NCBI RefSeq assembly: GCF_026342735.1
Contig: NZ_JAPEMM010000002.1
Location: forward strand, 558,001-622,000
Reading direction: 5' to 3'
Length of the DNA stretch: 64,000 nt
From: Streptomyces sp. NBC_00193
GTDB lineage: Bacteria > Actinomycetota > Actinomycetes > Streptomycetales > Streptomycetaceae
In this document: positions 7,967-15,983 of the stretch, piece by piece
Layout: each line of letters opens with the position of its first letter
Numbering within the stretch: position 1 is the stretch's first letter
The notes under the pieces: model-generated
The model's database searches: none
Told to the model about the DNA's origin: nothing
What the model saw: only the letters and a program-made list of their open reading frames with translations
Program-made: the position numbers and the translations under genes

Positions 7967-9816
7967 TGGCGTCCCGCGGCGCCCTCCTCCTGGCCCTGCT
8001 CCTCCTGACCGCCGCCCCTCACGCCGGGGCCGCCGCCGCCGTCCCGACTGCCGGAGCCGGGGCCGGGGCCGGAACCAGGACGGGGGCCAGGGCCGAGGCC
8101 GGAGCCAGGGCCGGAGCCGGAGCCGGAGCCACGCCCGGAGCCGGGACCCGGGCCGAGGCCGCGCCCGGGGCCTTCCCCGGGTTCGGAGCCGTCGGCGGAT
8201 TCGGGGCAGGTGCCCTGCCCCGTGCCAGGGCCTGGGCCGGCCGGTCCGGTCACGGCGGCGGGCGGCCCGTGGTGGAGACCGATCGGGGGGCCGTGCGCGG
8301 GCGGGAGGCCGACGGGTACCGCACCTTCGAGGGAATCCCGTACGCCGCCCCGCCGACCGGGCCGCTGCGCTGGCGGCTCCCGGAGCCCGCCGCACGCTGG
8401 ACGGGCGTACGGGACGCGGGCGCGCCCGGGGCCCGGTGCGTGCAGCTGCCCGCGGTGGGGCCGGGCGCCCCGAGCGGCTCGGAGGACTGTCTGTTCCTCA
8501 ACGTCACGGTCCCGGCGGAGCCGACCGGAACCGGCGGCGTCCCGCCCCGGCCCGTGATGGTGTGGTTCCACGGCGGCGGGTTCATGAACGGTGCCGGGGA
8601 TCCGTACCGGCCGGGCCGGCCGGCGTCGGCGGATGGGCCCGGGGCCGGGGCCGTGGTCGTCACGGTCAACTACCGGCTCGGGATCTTCGGGCTGCTCGGG
8701 CATCCCGCGCTCCACGGAGCCCCCGACTTCGCGCTCGCCGACCAGCAGGCGGCCCTGCGCTGGGTGCGGGCCAACGCCGCCCGCTTCGGCGGCGATCCGG
8801 GCAACGTCACCGTGTTCGGCGAGTCCGCGGGCGGCCTGAGCGTCTGCCTGCACCTCACCTCACCCGCCTCGGCCGGCCTGTTCCACCGGGCGATCGTGCA
8901 GAGCGGATCCTGCTCGCTCACCATTCCCCCGCACGCGTTGCTGCCCACGCTGGGCGCCTACGAGCCGTTCGTGCCGGAGTCCCGGACCGTGGCCCGGGGA
9001 ACCGCGGCGGCGGTCCGGCTCGGCTGCGGCCGGCCGACGGACGAAGCGGCACTGGAGTGCCTGCGCGGCCTCGCCCCGGAGGCCCTGGCGACGCCCGAGC
9101 TCATGATGCTCTTCTCCGCGGTGTCCTACGGCACGCCGCTGCTCCCCACCGAGCCCCGGCGGGCCCTGGAACGGGGTGGGTTCCACCGGGTCCCGGTGGT
9201 GCAGGGCTCGACCCGCGACGAGATGCGGCTCTTCCTCGGGCAGACCCTCGCCGCCTACCCGGTCGCCGACCCGTCGGCCTACCGGTCCCGGCTGCGCGCC
9301 GCGTTCGGGGCCGGGGCCGGACTCGTCGAGGCCGCCTATCCGGTGACGGCCCATCCGACGCCCGCGCTGGCCTTCGCCGCCGCGCTGACGGACGCCTCCT
9401 TCGTCTGCCCGCAGCTGCGGGACAGCCGTGCGCTGGCTCGGCACGTGCCGACGTACGACTACGCGTTCGACGACCGGCTCGCACCGGACTTCACCGGGCT
9501 CCCGCCGGTGCCGGGCTTCCCGTACGGGGCCTCGCACGGGTCCGAACTGCCGTACCTCTTCGACACCGGGCTCCCGATGAGCGCCGCGCAGCGGGTGCTC
9601 GCGGAGCGGATGACCGGCTACTGGACCCGGTTCGCGGCGACCGGCGATCCGAACACCCCCGGGACGGGGCCCTGGTGGCCGCGCTCCCCCGCCGTACTGT
9701 CCCTGGCACCGGAGCCCGCGGGCGGCATCCGCCCGGTGGACGCGGCGGCCCGTCACCACTGCGGGCTGTGGGACTCCCTCTCCCCAGGACAGAATCTCGA
9801 AAGGGCGGGCTCGTGA
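7966..9816 (+). CDS. Secreted type-B carboxylesterase
   Basis: A 616-residue protein with an N-terminal signal peptide (ALLLALLLLTAAPHAGA). It then has about 45 residues of Gly-Ala/Arg-Glu low complexity, then a carboxylesterase/lipase domain: 'GRTFEGIPYA'-type opening ('YRTFEGIPYAAPPTGPLRW'), EDCLFLNV, oxyanion HGGGF, and nucleophile elbow FGESAGG with Ser287. Acidic and His triad members are expected in 'TRDEM' and 'SHGSELPYLF'. It should hydrolyse esters outside the cell. It is coupled on both sides: TGATG with the DinB gene and GTGA with the next hydrolase. The Gly-Ala tract is unusual for the family. Confidence 0.92.
   Translation: MASRGALLLALLLLTAAPHAGAAAAVPTAGAGAGAGTRTGARAEAGARAGAGAGATPGAGTRAEAAPGAFPGFGAVGGFGAGALPRARAWAGRSGHGGGRPVVETDRGAVRGREADGYRTFEGIPYAAPPTGPLRWRLPEPAARWTGVRDAGAPGARCVQLPAVGPGAPSGSEDCLFLNVTVPAEPTGTGGVPPRPVMVWFHGGGFMNGAGDPYRPGRPASADGPGAGAVVVTVNYRLGIFGLLGHPALHGAPDFALADQQAALRWVRANAARFGGDPGNVTVFGESAGGLSVCLHLTSPASAGLFHRAIVQSGSCSLTIPPHALLPTLGAYEPFVPESRTVARGTAAAVRLGCGRPTDEAALECLRGLAPEALATPELMMLFSAVSYGTPLLPTEPRRALERGGFHRVPVVQGSTRDEMRLFLGQTLAAYPVADPSAYRSRLRAAFGAGAGLVEAAYPVTAHPTPALAFAAALTDASFVCPQLRDSRALARHVPTYDYAFDDRLAPDFTGLPPVPGFPYGASHGSELPYLFDTGLPMSAAQRVLAERMTGYWTRFAATGDPNTPGTGPWWPRSPAVLSLAPEPAGGIRPVDAAARHHCGLWDSLSPGQNLERAGS
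8046..8172 (+). repeat. GCCGGN-type hexamer repeat inside carboxylesterase gene
   Basis: Imperfect tandem hexamers of the form GCCGG(A/G)/GCCAGG encode a Gly-Ala/Arg-Glu-Ala tract between the signal peptide and the catalytic domain. All units keep the reading frame, so copy-number change would alter linker length without breaking the gene. Confidence 0.75.
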
Positions 9817-10958
9817 CCGGTTTGGCCGACATCCTCCAGCCGTACGTGGACGACGGGACCGTGCCGGGGGCGGTGGCCCTGGTGGACCGGGGTGACGGCA
9901 AGGAGCCCGAAGTGGCCGCCGTGGGCAGCGCGGACGCCGCGGGCGAGGCCCCGATGGTCCGCGACTCGATCTTCCGGATGGCCTCCCTCACCAAACCGGT
10001 CACCGCGGCGGCGGTCATGATGCTGGTGGAGGACGGCCGGTTCGCGCTCACCGACGCCGTCACGCCCTGGCTGCCGGAGATCGCCGCGCCGCAGGTCGTC
10101 CGCACTCCCGGGAGCCCGGTCGACGACGTGGTCCCGGCGAAGCGGCCGGTGACGGTGGCCGACCTGATGACCTTCCGCGCGGGGTGGGGCTTCCCCTCCG
10201 ACTTCTCGCTCCCGGCGGTCGCCCCGCTCTTCGGCGAGCTGCGCCAGGGACCGCCGCGGCCGCAGGAGGTCGCGGGGCCGGACGCGTGGATGGCCGCGCT
10301 GGGCCGGATCCCGATGCTGTACCAGCCGGGCGAGGCCTGGCTGTACAACACCTGCTCGGACGTGCTCGGGGTGCTGATCGCCCGGGTGGCGGGGTGCTCG
10401 CTGCCGGAATTCCTGGCGGAGCGGATCTTCGAGCCGCTGGACATGCCCGACACCGGTTTCGCCGTGCCGGCGGGGCAGTCGGGCCGGTTCACGCACGCCT
10501 ACCGGGCCGGCGCGGACGGGGGCCTCGACCTCGTGGACGCCCCCGACGGGCAGTGGAGCGCGGTGCCCGCCTTCCCGTCCGGTGCGGGCGGGCTGGTCTC
10601 CACGGCCGACGACTACCACCGCTTCGCCCGGATGCTGCTCGAGGAGGGCGGTCCGCTGCTGTCGTCCGATGCGGTGCGGCGGATGACCACCGACTGGCTG
10701 ACCCCGGCCCAGCGGGCGGGCGCGGAACTGTTCCTGGAGGGCCAGGGCTGGGGGTTCGGCGGCTCGGTCGACGTCACGCCGGCCGAGCCGTGGAACGTGC
10801 CGGGACGCTACGGCTGGCTCGGCGGCACCGGCACCGCCGCCCACATCGTCCCCTCGACGGGGGCCGTCACCATCCTGCTGACCCAGCGGGAGCTGACCGG
10901 CCCGTCGCCGGCCCCGGAGACGATGCGGGCGGTGTGGGCGTACGCGGCCTCCTCGTAG
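9813..10958 (+). CDS. Serine hydrolase of the beta-lactamase/class C esterase family
   Basis: A 381-residue protein starting at GTG 9813, overlapping the preceding stop by four bases. It has the SxxK motif (ASLTKP, Ser58/Lys61) and the Tyr motif YNT (Tyr178). The late 'YGWLGGTGTAAHIVP' segment corresponds to the third (HTG/KTG-like) box. No signal peptide is evident, so it is probably cytoplasmic. Members hydrolyse esters or D-amino-acid peptides rather than beta-lactam drugs. It forms an operon with the DinB and carboxylesterase genes. Confidence 0.9.
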   Translation: MTGLADILQPYVDDGTVPGAVALVDRGDGKEPEVAAVGSADAAGEAPMVRDSIFRMASLTKPVTAAAVMMLVEDGRFALTDAVTPWLPEIAAPQVVRTPGSPVDDVVPAKRPVTVADLMTFRAGWGFPSDFSLPAVAPLFGELRQGPPRPQEVAGPDAWMAALGRIPMLYQPGEAWLYNTCSDVLGVLIARVAGCSLPEFLAERIFEPLDMPDTGFAVPAGQSGRFTHAYRAGADGGLDLVDAPDGQWSAVPAFPSGAGGLVSTADDYHRFARMLLEEGGPLLSSDAVRRMTTDWLTPAQRAGAELFLEGQGWGFGGSVDVTPAEPWNVPGRYGWLGGTGTAAHIVPSTGAVTILLTQRELTGPSPAPETMRAVWAYAASS

Positions 10959-10971
10959 ACCGCGTACGCCC
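10936..10971. terminator. Bidirectional hairpin overlapping a stop codon
   Basis: Perfect 12-base arms (10936-10947 and 10960-10971) enclose a 12-base loop that contains the TAG stop (10956-10958) of the serine hydrolase. The gene pair here is convergent, so the hairpin can serve both strands. Confidence 0.7.
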
Positions 10972-11006
10972 TCCAGGCCATCGAACTCCTGCTCCCCCGT
11001 GCCCCG

Positions 11007-12530
11007 TCAGTGGTTCTCGGTCGGCCGCAGGTCGCGCGGGATCAGCGTCCAGGTGGTCGCCGCGGCGGCGATCGCCAGGACGCCGGCCATCAGGAACGCC
11101 GGGGTGATCGCGAGGGTGTAGGCCTGCGAGGCGGCGTCGAGCAGGGTCCGGCCGAGGCCGCCGCCGAGCAGTTCGGCGGTGTGGGCGGCCTCGCCCACGG
11201 AGTCCCGTACGGCGGCGAGCGTCGGGGCGTCCAGGTCCAGCGCCGGGAGGTTGCCCCGGTAGAGCGCGGCGGCGGTGGAGCCGAGGATGGCGACGCCCAT
11301 GGCCGAGCCGAGTTCGTAGCAGGTCTCCTCGATGGCGGCGGCGCTGGAGACCTCGTCGGCCGGGGCCGCGGAGATCAGGGTCACCGAGGCGACGGTGGTG
11401 GCGATCCCCGCACCCAGGCCCATGATGGTCAGCGCCGCGGCGAAGGCGGGGTAGCCGAGGCCGGTGAACTGCTGGAGGGTCCAGGGCAGGGCCATGCCCG
11501 CGGCGAGGACCACCAGTCCGCCGCCGAGCACGTGCCGGATCGCGAAGCGCTGCATGAGGCTCGGGGCGACCATCGAGGCGCAGATCAGCGCGAGCGGGGC
11601 GGGCAGCAGGCGCAGGCCCGCCTCCAGCGGGGTGTAGCCCTGGCCGTACTGGAACCACTGGGTGACCAGGAACAGGATCGCGCCCATGCCCACCATGGGC
11701 AGGAAGATCGCGGTGGCGGCCACGCTGAAGGCGGGCTTGGTGAAGAGCCGGACCTGGAGCAGCGGGTTGTCCACGCGCAGCTGGCGGCGGACGAACAGGG
11801 TCAGCGCCAGGGCTGCGAGGGCCAGCAGGGCCCACGGCAGCGGGTCGGCGACACCGCTCTTGCCGAGCTGCTTGATGCCGCCGGCGAGGGCGAGCATGCC
11901 GACGATCGACTGGCCGACGCCGGTCCAGTCCCACTTTCCGGCGGAGCGCGGGGAGCGGGATTCGGGGAGGTAGCGCAGGCCGGCCGCGACGATCACCGCG
12001 GTGACGGGCAGGTTGAGGAGGAAGGCGGAGTGCCAGCCGTAGTCCTGGACGAGCAGGCCGCCGACGACGGGGCCGAAGGCCATGCCGCCGCCGAAGACGG
12101 CGGCCCAGACGGCGAGGGCGAAGGCGCGTTCCTTGGCGTCGGTGAAGACGCTGCGCAGGATCGACAGGGTGGAGGGCATGATCGCGGCGCCGCCGACGCC
12201 GAGGAGGGCGCGGGCCGCGATGACGTGCCAGGCCTCGGTGGAGAAGACGGCGATGAGCGAGGCGAGGGCGAAGATGCCGAAGCCCGCCATGAGCAGCCGC
12301 TTGCGGCCCCAGCGGTCACCGAGGGCGCCGGCGGTGACGAGCAGCCCGGAGAGGGCGAGTGCGTAGATGTCGATGATCCACAGCTGCTGCACGGCGCCCG
12401 GCTGGAGGTCGCCGACGAGCGAGGGGAAGGCCACGTTGAGGATCGTGGTGTCCATCGAGATGAGCAGGAGACTGCCGGAGAGGATCGTGAGCACGATCCA
12501 GCGGCGCGGGTCCTGCGTGGGGGTGTGCAT
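11007..12530 (-). CDS. MFS drug exporter, DHA2 (14-TM, EmrB/QacA) family
   Basis: About 507 residues with 13-14 hydrophobic segments. Typical DHA2 marks are 'SMDTTILNVAFPSLVGDL' in TM1, 'LSGLLVTAGALGDRWGRKRLL' (motif A), 'RALLGVGGAAIMPSTLSIL' (motif B) and 'GPVVGGLLVQDYGWHSAFLLNLP' (motif C, the antiporter motif). It should pump hydrophobic drugs out using the proton gradient. The ATG at 12530 has GGAAC about 6 bases upstream; an in-frame GTG at 12545 is the alternative. A same-strand TetR gene lies just upstream and is the likely regulator. Confidence 0.93.
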   Translation of the reverse strand: MHTPTQDPRRWIVLTILSGSLLLISMDTTILNVAFPSLVGDLQPGAVQQLWIIDIYALALSGLLVTAGALGDRWGRKRLLMAGFGIFALASLIAVFSTEAWHVIAARALLGVGGAAIMPSTLSILRSVFTDAKERAFALAVWAAVFGGGMAFGPVVGGLLVQDYGWHSAFLLNLPVTAVIVAAGLRYLPESRSPRSAGKWDWTGVGQSIVGMLALAGGIKQLGKSGVADPLPWALLALAALALTLFVRRQLRVDNPLLQVRLFTKPAFSVAATAIFLPMVGMGAILFLVTQWFQYGQGYTPLEAGLRLLPAPLALICASMVAPSLMQRFAIRHVLGGGLVVLAAGMALPWTLQQFTGLGYPAFAAALTIMGLGAGIATTVASVTLISAAPADEVSSAAAIEETCYELGSAMGVAILGSTAAALYRGNLPALDLDAPTLAAVRDSVGEAAHTAELLGGGLGRTLLDAASQAYTLAITPAFLMAGVLAIAAAATTWTLIPRDLRPTENH

Positions 12531-12602
12531 GGGGGTTCCGTTCACGGTTGTTTCACGGTCGTACGCGGGAGTGGTTCGGGGGTGCGGGTCGGCGGTGGCG
12601 GC

Positions 12603-13163
12603 TCAGGCCGCCGGGGACGGCCGGGTTCCGCTGAGGAAGGAGGCGAGCACGAGCCGGCCGATGTCGCGCCGGGCGAGGTGCCCGTCGCGGACGCCCTCGG
12701 CGGCGGCGTCGAGCAGTCCCCAGAGCGAGTACCAGATCCAGTACGCGGGCAGGTCGACGCGGAGCCGGCCGAGGCGCTGGCCGAGGGCGAGGAAGGCGAG
12801 GGCCCGCTCGTCCTGGCGCTGGATCCCGGCCCGGAACTCGGGGTCGGCGAGCACGGTGGCATCGCGCGAGGTGAACCCGTACAGGTGCGCGGCGGGCAGC
12901 AGCCCGGTGACGAGCCGCTCCAGCGCGGCGTCGAACTCCGCCCCGTCGGCGGTGCCGGGCAGGTCGGCGGGGGCGAGGCACCCGTCGACCACGTCGATGG
13001 CCCGGACGGCGACGGCTTTGAGGAGTGCCTCGCGGGTGGCGTAGCGGCGGCTGAGCGTGGCGCGGCTGGTGCCGATGCCTGCGGCGATGTGCGCCATGGA
13101 GGCACTGTGATCACCGGCGAGCACGCGCGCGGCGCCGTCCAGCAGCTCTTCTTCGTTCATCAT
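12603..13163 (-). CDS. TetR family transcriptional regulator
   Basis: A 186-residue protein. The N-terminal helix-turn-helix is visible as 'SMAHIAAGIGTSRATLSRRYATREALLKAV'. The C-terminal ligand domain is unlike any I can name. It starts at ATG 13163 (or the adjacent ATG 13160) behind AAGGAGGA. It lies directly upstream of the DHA2 exporter on the same strand, with an inverted repeat just before its start, so autorepression together with control of the exporter is likely. Confidence 0.9.
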   Translation of the reverse strand: MMNEEELLDGAARVLAGDHSASMAHIAAGIGTSRATLSRRYATREALLKAVAVRAIDVVDGCLAPADLPGTADGAEFDAALERLVTGLLPAAHLYGFTSRDATVLADPEFRAGIQRQDERALAFLALGQRLGRLRVDLPAYWIWYSLWGLLDAAAEGVRDGHLARRDIGRLVLASFLSGTRPSPAA

Positions 13164-13176
13164 GCGATCCTCCTTC

Positions 13177-13201
13177 GTATCAAACGATACAAATTTGTCT
13201 C
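13177..13201. promoter_or_regulatory. Operator-like palindromes upstream of TetR (13163)
   Basis: GTATC-AAAC-GATAC (13177-13190) is a perfect inverted repeat. It overlaps a second, near-perfect one, GATACAAATTTGTCTC (13186-13201). They lie 14-38 bases upstream of the TetR start in AT-rich sequence that contrasts with the surrounding GC. TetR repressors normally bind such sites over their own promoter. Confidence 0.6.
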
Positions 13202-13263
13202 ACGTGATGCAAATCTGTTTCGCGACGCGGGCATGGTGGGCCCGCCCGTACGCTGTTCGGGTG

Positions 13264-13443
13264 ATGACGGACGAGAACAATGGGGCCGAGCAGGCCCGCG
13301 CCGAGGCGGCCGCTGCGGCGAAGTACGAGAAGTGGAAGGAGAACGGCGTTCTACTGCGCGCGTTCTTCTACATCGCCGGCACGCACCTCTTCGCCGGCTT
13401 CGTCTGGCTGCTGTTCGTGCTGGGCGAGCACGCCGAGAAGTAG
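13264..13443 (+). CDS. Small single-pass membrane protein (DUF6126-like)
   Basis: 59 residues from ATG 13264: a charged Ala/Glu/Lys helix ('ARAEAAAAAKYEKWKENG') followed by one hydrophobic segment ('VLLRAFFYIAGTHLFAGFVWLLFVLG') and a short 'EHAEK' tail. This pattern matches a small Streptomyces family I recall as DUF6126; the name is from memory. Function unknown. It is divergent from the TetR gene and may share its promoter region. Confidence 0.75.
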   Translation: MTDENNGAEQARAEAAAAAKYEKWKENGVLLRAFFYIAGTHLFAGFVWLLFVLGEHAEK

Positions 13444-13477
13444 CCCGGAGGAGCAGGGCCCCGGTCGGCCGGGGGGC

Positions 13478-13738
13478 TCAGCCCTGTTCTTCGGTGGCCG
13501 TGCGGGCCCTGGCGCCCGAGCGGGTGCGGCCCGTCGTCTGGGCGCGTTCCGGGTGGCGGCGTACGTACTCGCGCTCCAGTTCGTCCATCCGCCGGGTGTG
13601 GGTGACCAGCGCGTCGTCCGAACCGTGCAGCAGGGTTTCGTGGCGCGTGCGGTGGATGGCTTCGAGTTCCTTCATCAGGCGGCCCTCTTCGAGTCCGCCC
13701 GCCGACGGCCCGGCCTCGCGCGCCTCGTGCTCCGCCAT
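13478..13738 (-). CDS. Small charged helical protein (DUF6158-like)
   Basis: 86 residues, with the core 'LMKELEAIHRTRHETLLHGSDDALVTHTRRMDELEREYVRRHPE', probably two amphipathic helices, and a basic Arg/Thr-rich tail. It resembles a short conserved actinomycete family I recall as DUF6158, which has no known role. It is convergent with the preceding small gene and divergent from the second TetR gene. Confidence 0.75.
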   Translation of the reverse strand: MAEHEAREAGPSAGGLEEGRLMKELEAIHRTRHETLLHGSDDALVTHTRRMDELEREYVRRHPERAQTTGRTRSGARARTATEEQG

Positions 13739-13814
13739 GGCAGGTCACCTCTCCCTCGGCCGGGCCGGGCGCCTCGCCCGGCCGCGCTCACTCCATCATC
13801 CCGGAAGGGCGGGG

Positions 13815-13853
13815 ATAGACACTGTCTACGGGGTGGTGGTAGACAGTGTCTAT
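13815..13853. promoter_or_regulatory. Double palindromic operator overlapping a TetR start codon
   Basis: ATAGACACTGTCTAC (13815-13829) and its exact reverse complement GTAGACAGTGTCTAT (13839-13853) are separated by nine bases. Each half is itself palindromic around its centre (TAGACA-N-TGTCTA). The right copy covers the first bases of the ATG at 13852, so bound repressor would sit on the translation start region as well as the promoter. Confidence 0.8.
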
Positions 13854-14496
13854 GGATCAACGGGAGCAGCAGGAGCCACAGGACGGCGGGCTGCGCGAGC
13901 GGCTGATCGACGTCGGCGTGGAGCTCGTGACGCGCGAGGGGACCGCCGCGCTCGGACTGCGCGAGATCGCCCGCCGTGCCGGGGTGTCCCACGGGGCGCC
14001 GCGGCGGTACTTCCCCACGCACCACGCGCTGCTGTCCGCGATCGCCCGGCGCGGGTTCGGGGAACTCGGCTCCCGCATCCCGGCCGCACTGGCGGGCCCG
14101 GGTGCGGACGACCCGCGCGGGCAGGTGCGGGCGCTGGGGCGGGCGTACGTCGGCTACGCGCTGGAGCACCCCGGCATGTTCGAGCTGATGTTCCGCCACG
14201 ACCTGTTGGACAGCTCCGGGGAGGCCGGGCCGGACGGGCGGGGCGGGCAGGGCGGGCCGCCTGAGGACCGGCTCCGCGATTCCACGCTGCCGATGTTCGA
14301 GCTGCTCGTCTCCTTGGTCGCCCTGTGCCGGACGGGCGACGAGCCCCGGATCGCCGCCGCGGCGCTGTGGGCCAATCTGCACGGCGTCGCCCAGCTGTGG
14401 TCCCGGGGCAGTCTGCCGCTCGCCCTCGACGGCGACCCGGAGGGCTCCCTCGACCGGGTCGTCGACGCCGCCGTCGACGCACACCTGCGCCCGTGA
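13852..14496 (+). CDS. TetR family transcriptional regulator
   Basis: 214 residues. The helix-turn-helix is 'LGLREIARRAGVSHGAPRRYFPTHHALLSAI', and the C-terminal half resembles the TetR_C_13/WHG-type ligand domain ('YVGYALEHPGMFELMFRHDLLD'). The ATG at 13852 is inside the operator; a GTG at 13846 is the alternative. The stop overlaps the exporter start by four bases (GTGA), so regulator and exporter are one transcript. The operator supports autoregulation of both. Confidence 0.92.
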   Translation: MDQREQQEPQDGGLRERLIDVGVELVTREGTAALGLREIARRAGVSHGAPRRYFPTHHALLSAIARRGFGELGSRIPAALAGPGADDPRGQVRALGRAYVGYALEHPGMFELMFRHDLLDSSGEAGPDGRGGQGGPPEDRLRDSTLPMFELLVSLVALCRTGDEPRIAAAALWANLHGVAQLWSRGSLPLALDGDPEGSLDRVVDAAVDAHLRP

Positions 14497-15983
14497 GACC
14501 CCGGCTCGCCCTCGGCGTCAGCGCGGCCGGCGCGATGCTCGTCGCCCTCGACGGGACCGTGCTGCTGATGGCGCAGCCCAGCCTGCGGCGGGACCTCGGC
14601 GCGAGTCTGGCCGAGGTGCAGTGGACCAGCGGCGCGTACCTGCTGAGCGTGGCCGCCTTCCTGGTCCTCGCCGGCCGGCTGGGCGACCGGTACGGGCACA
14701 CCCGGCTGCTGTTCACCGGCGTACTCGGCTTCGCGGCCGCCTCCGCGGGCATCGCCCTCGCTCCCGGGGCCGGCTGGGTGATCGCCCTGCGTGCGGCCCA
14801 GGGGCTGTTCGGCGCGCTGCTCCAGCCGGCGACGCTCGCCCTGCTGCGGCTCGCGTACCCGCCCGGGCGGATCGGCGGGCCGATCGCGGTGCGGACCGCG
14901 GCGATCGGGCTGGCCGCGGCGGCCGGGCCGCTCCTCGGGGGCCTGCTGGTCGAACGCTTCGGCTGGCGCGCGGTGTTCGTGGCGAACGTCCCCGCCGCCC
15001 TGGCGATCGCGGCGGCGGCCCTGTTCGTACGGGTCCCCGCGCCCCCGCCCACGGAGTCCGGCGGCCGGATCCGGCCCGGCGGTGCCGCCCTCCTCGCGAC
15101 GGCCCTCGCGGCGCTGGTCCACGCGCTGGCCGGCGTACCCGAACACGGCTGGTCGGGGCCCCGGACCCTGGCCGGGTTCGCCGCGTCGGCCGCGCTGGCG
15201 GCCCTGCTCGTCCGGTCGGAGCGCCGCTCCGCCCAGCCCCTGGTGCCGCGCCCGGTGGCCCGCTCCGTCCCGGTGACGGCGTCCGTCGCGCTGCTGGCCG
15301 TGATCTCCGCCGCCCTGTTCGGGGCGCTGTTCGGGGCCAGCTTCGCGCTCCAGGACGCGGCGGGGCTGGATCCGCTCGCCACCGGGCTGCGCGTGCTGCC
15401 GATGACGGCCGCCATGGTCGTCGGCGCACCGGTGGCGGGGGCCCTGCTGCGCCGGTTCGGCGCCCGCGGGACGGCGCTGGCCGGGACCGGGCTGGTGACG
15501 CTCGGGATCACGGGACTGGGGCCGGGCTGGGGCTTCGGGGTGCTCGGCGCGGGCTTCGCCGCGGTGATGGTGACGGCCACCGGCACGGTGGTCGGGGACG
15601 CCCCGGCCGGGCACGCGGGGGTGGTGGGCGGGCTCAAGCAGACCGCGATGAACGTGGGGCCCGCCCTCGGCATCGCGGTGGCCGCGGGGACCGGGGCGTC
15701 GACCGCGCTGCTGGCCGCGCTGGCCGCCGTAGGCCTACTGCCCGCCTCGCGACTGCCCGCGTCGCGGCCGGCCTCGTCACGGCCGGCCTCGTCAGGACAG
15801 GCCACGCCGCCGCAGCCCGCGTCACGGCCCGCCGGGGCCGGCCGCGCGGGTCACGCAGCTGCGGGCCACCTCGTCGGCGAAGGCGCGGGCCAGCGGGGCG
15901 AGGGCGGACCAGCGCCGGACGGCCCAGCCGACGACGAGCGGCGGCAGGGCGGGGACCGGAACCAGGCGCAGCGGCCCGTCTGA
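14493..15983 (+). CDS. MFS exporter, DHA2 family
   Basis: About 496 residues from GTG 14493. Key segments: 'MLVALDGTVLLMAQPSLRRDL' (TM1), 'VLAGRLGDRYGHTRLLF' (motif A), 'RAAQGLFGALLQPATLALLR' (motif B) and 'GPLLGGLLVERFGWRAVFVANVP' (motif C). The hydrophobic core ends near 'ALLAALAAVGLL'. Beyond that is an about 80-residue Pro/Ser/Ala/Gly tail that overlaps the convergent LysR gene by 162 bases and may be an extension after loss of an earlier stop. It is translationally coupled to the TetR gene upstream. Confidence 0.9.
   Translation: MRPRLALGVSAAGAMLVALDGTVLLMAQPSLRRDLGASLAEVQWTSGAYLLSVAAFLVLAGRLGDRYGHTRLLFTGVLGFAAASAGIALAPGAGWVIALRAAQGLFGALLQPATLALLRLAYPPGRIGGPIAVRTAAIGLAAAAGPLLGGLLVERFGWRAVFVANVPAALAIAAAALFVRVPAPPPTESGGRIRPGGAALLATALAALVHALAGVPEHGWSGPRTLAGFAASAALAALLVRSERRSAQPLVPRPVARSVPVTASVALLAVISAALFGALFGASFALQDAAGLDPLATGLRVLPMTAAMVVGAPVAGALLRRFGARGTALAGTGLVTLGITGLGPGWGFGVLGAGFAAVMVTATGTVVGDAPAGHAGVVGGLKQTAMNVGPALGIAVAAGTGASTALLAALAAVGLLPASRLPASRPASSRPASSGQATPPQPASRPAGAGRAGHAAAGHLVGEGAGQRGEGGPAPDGPADDERRQGGDRNQAQRPV

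Noticed and set aside
11010..14264. Very long open frame on the plus strand, antisense to the exporter and TetR genes
   Set aside because: Gly/Glu/Arg/His-rich translation without any domain; it mirrors the GC-biased third positions of the real minus-strand genes.
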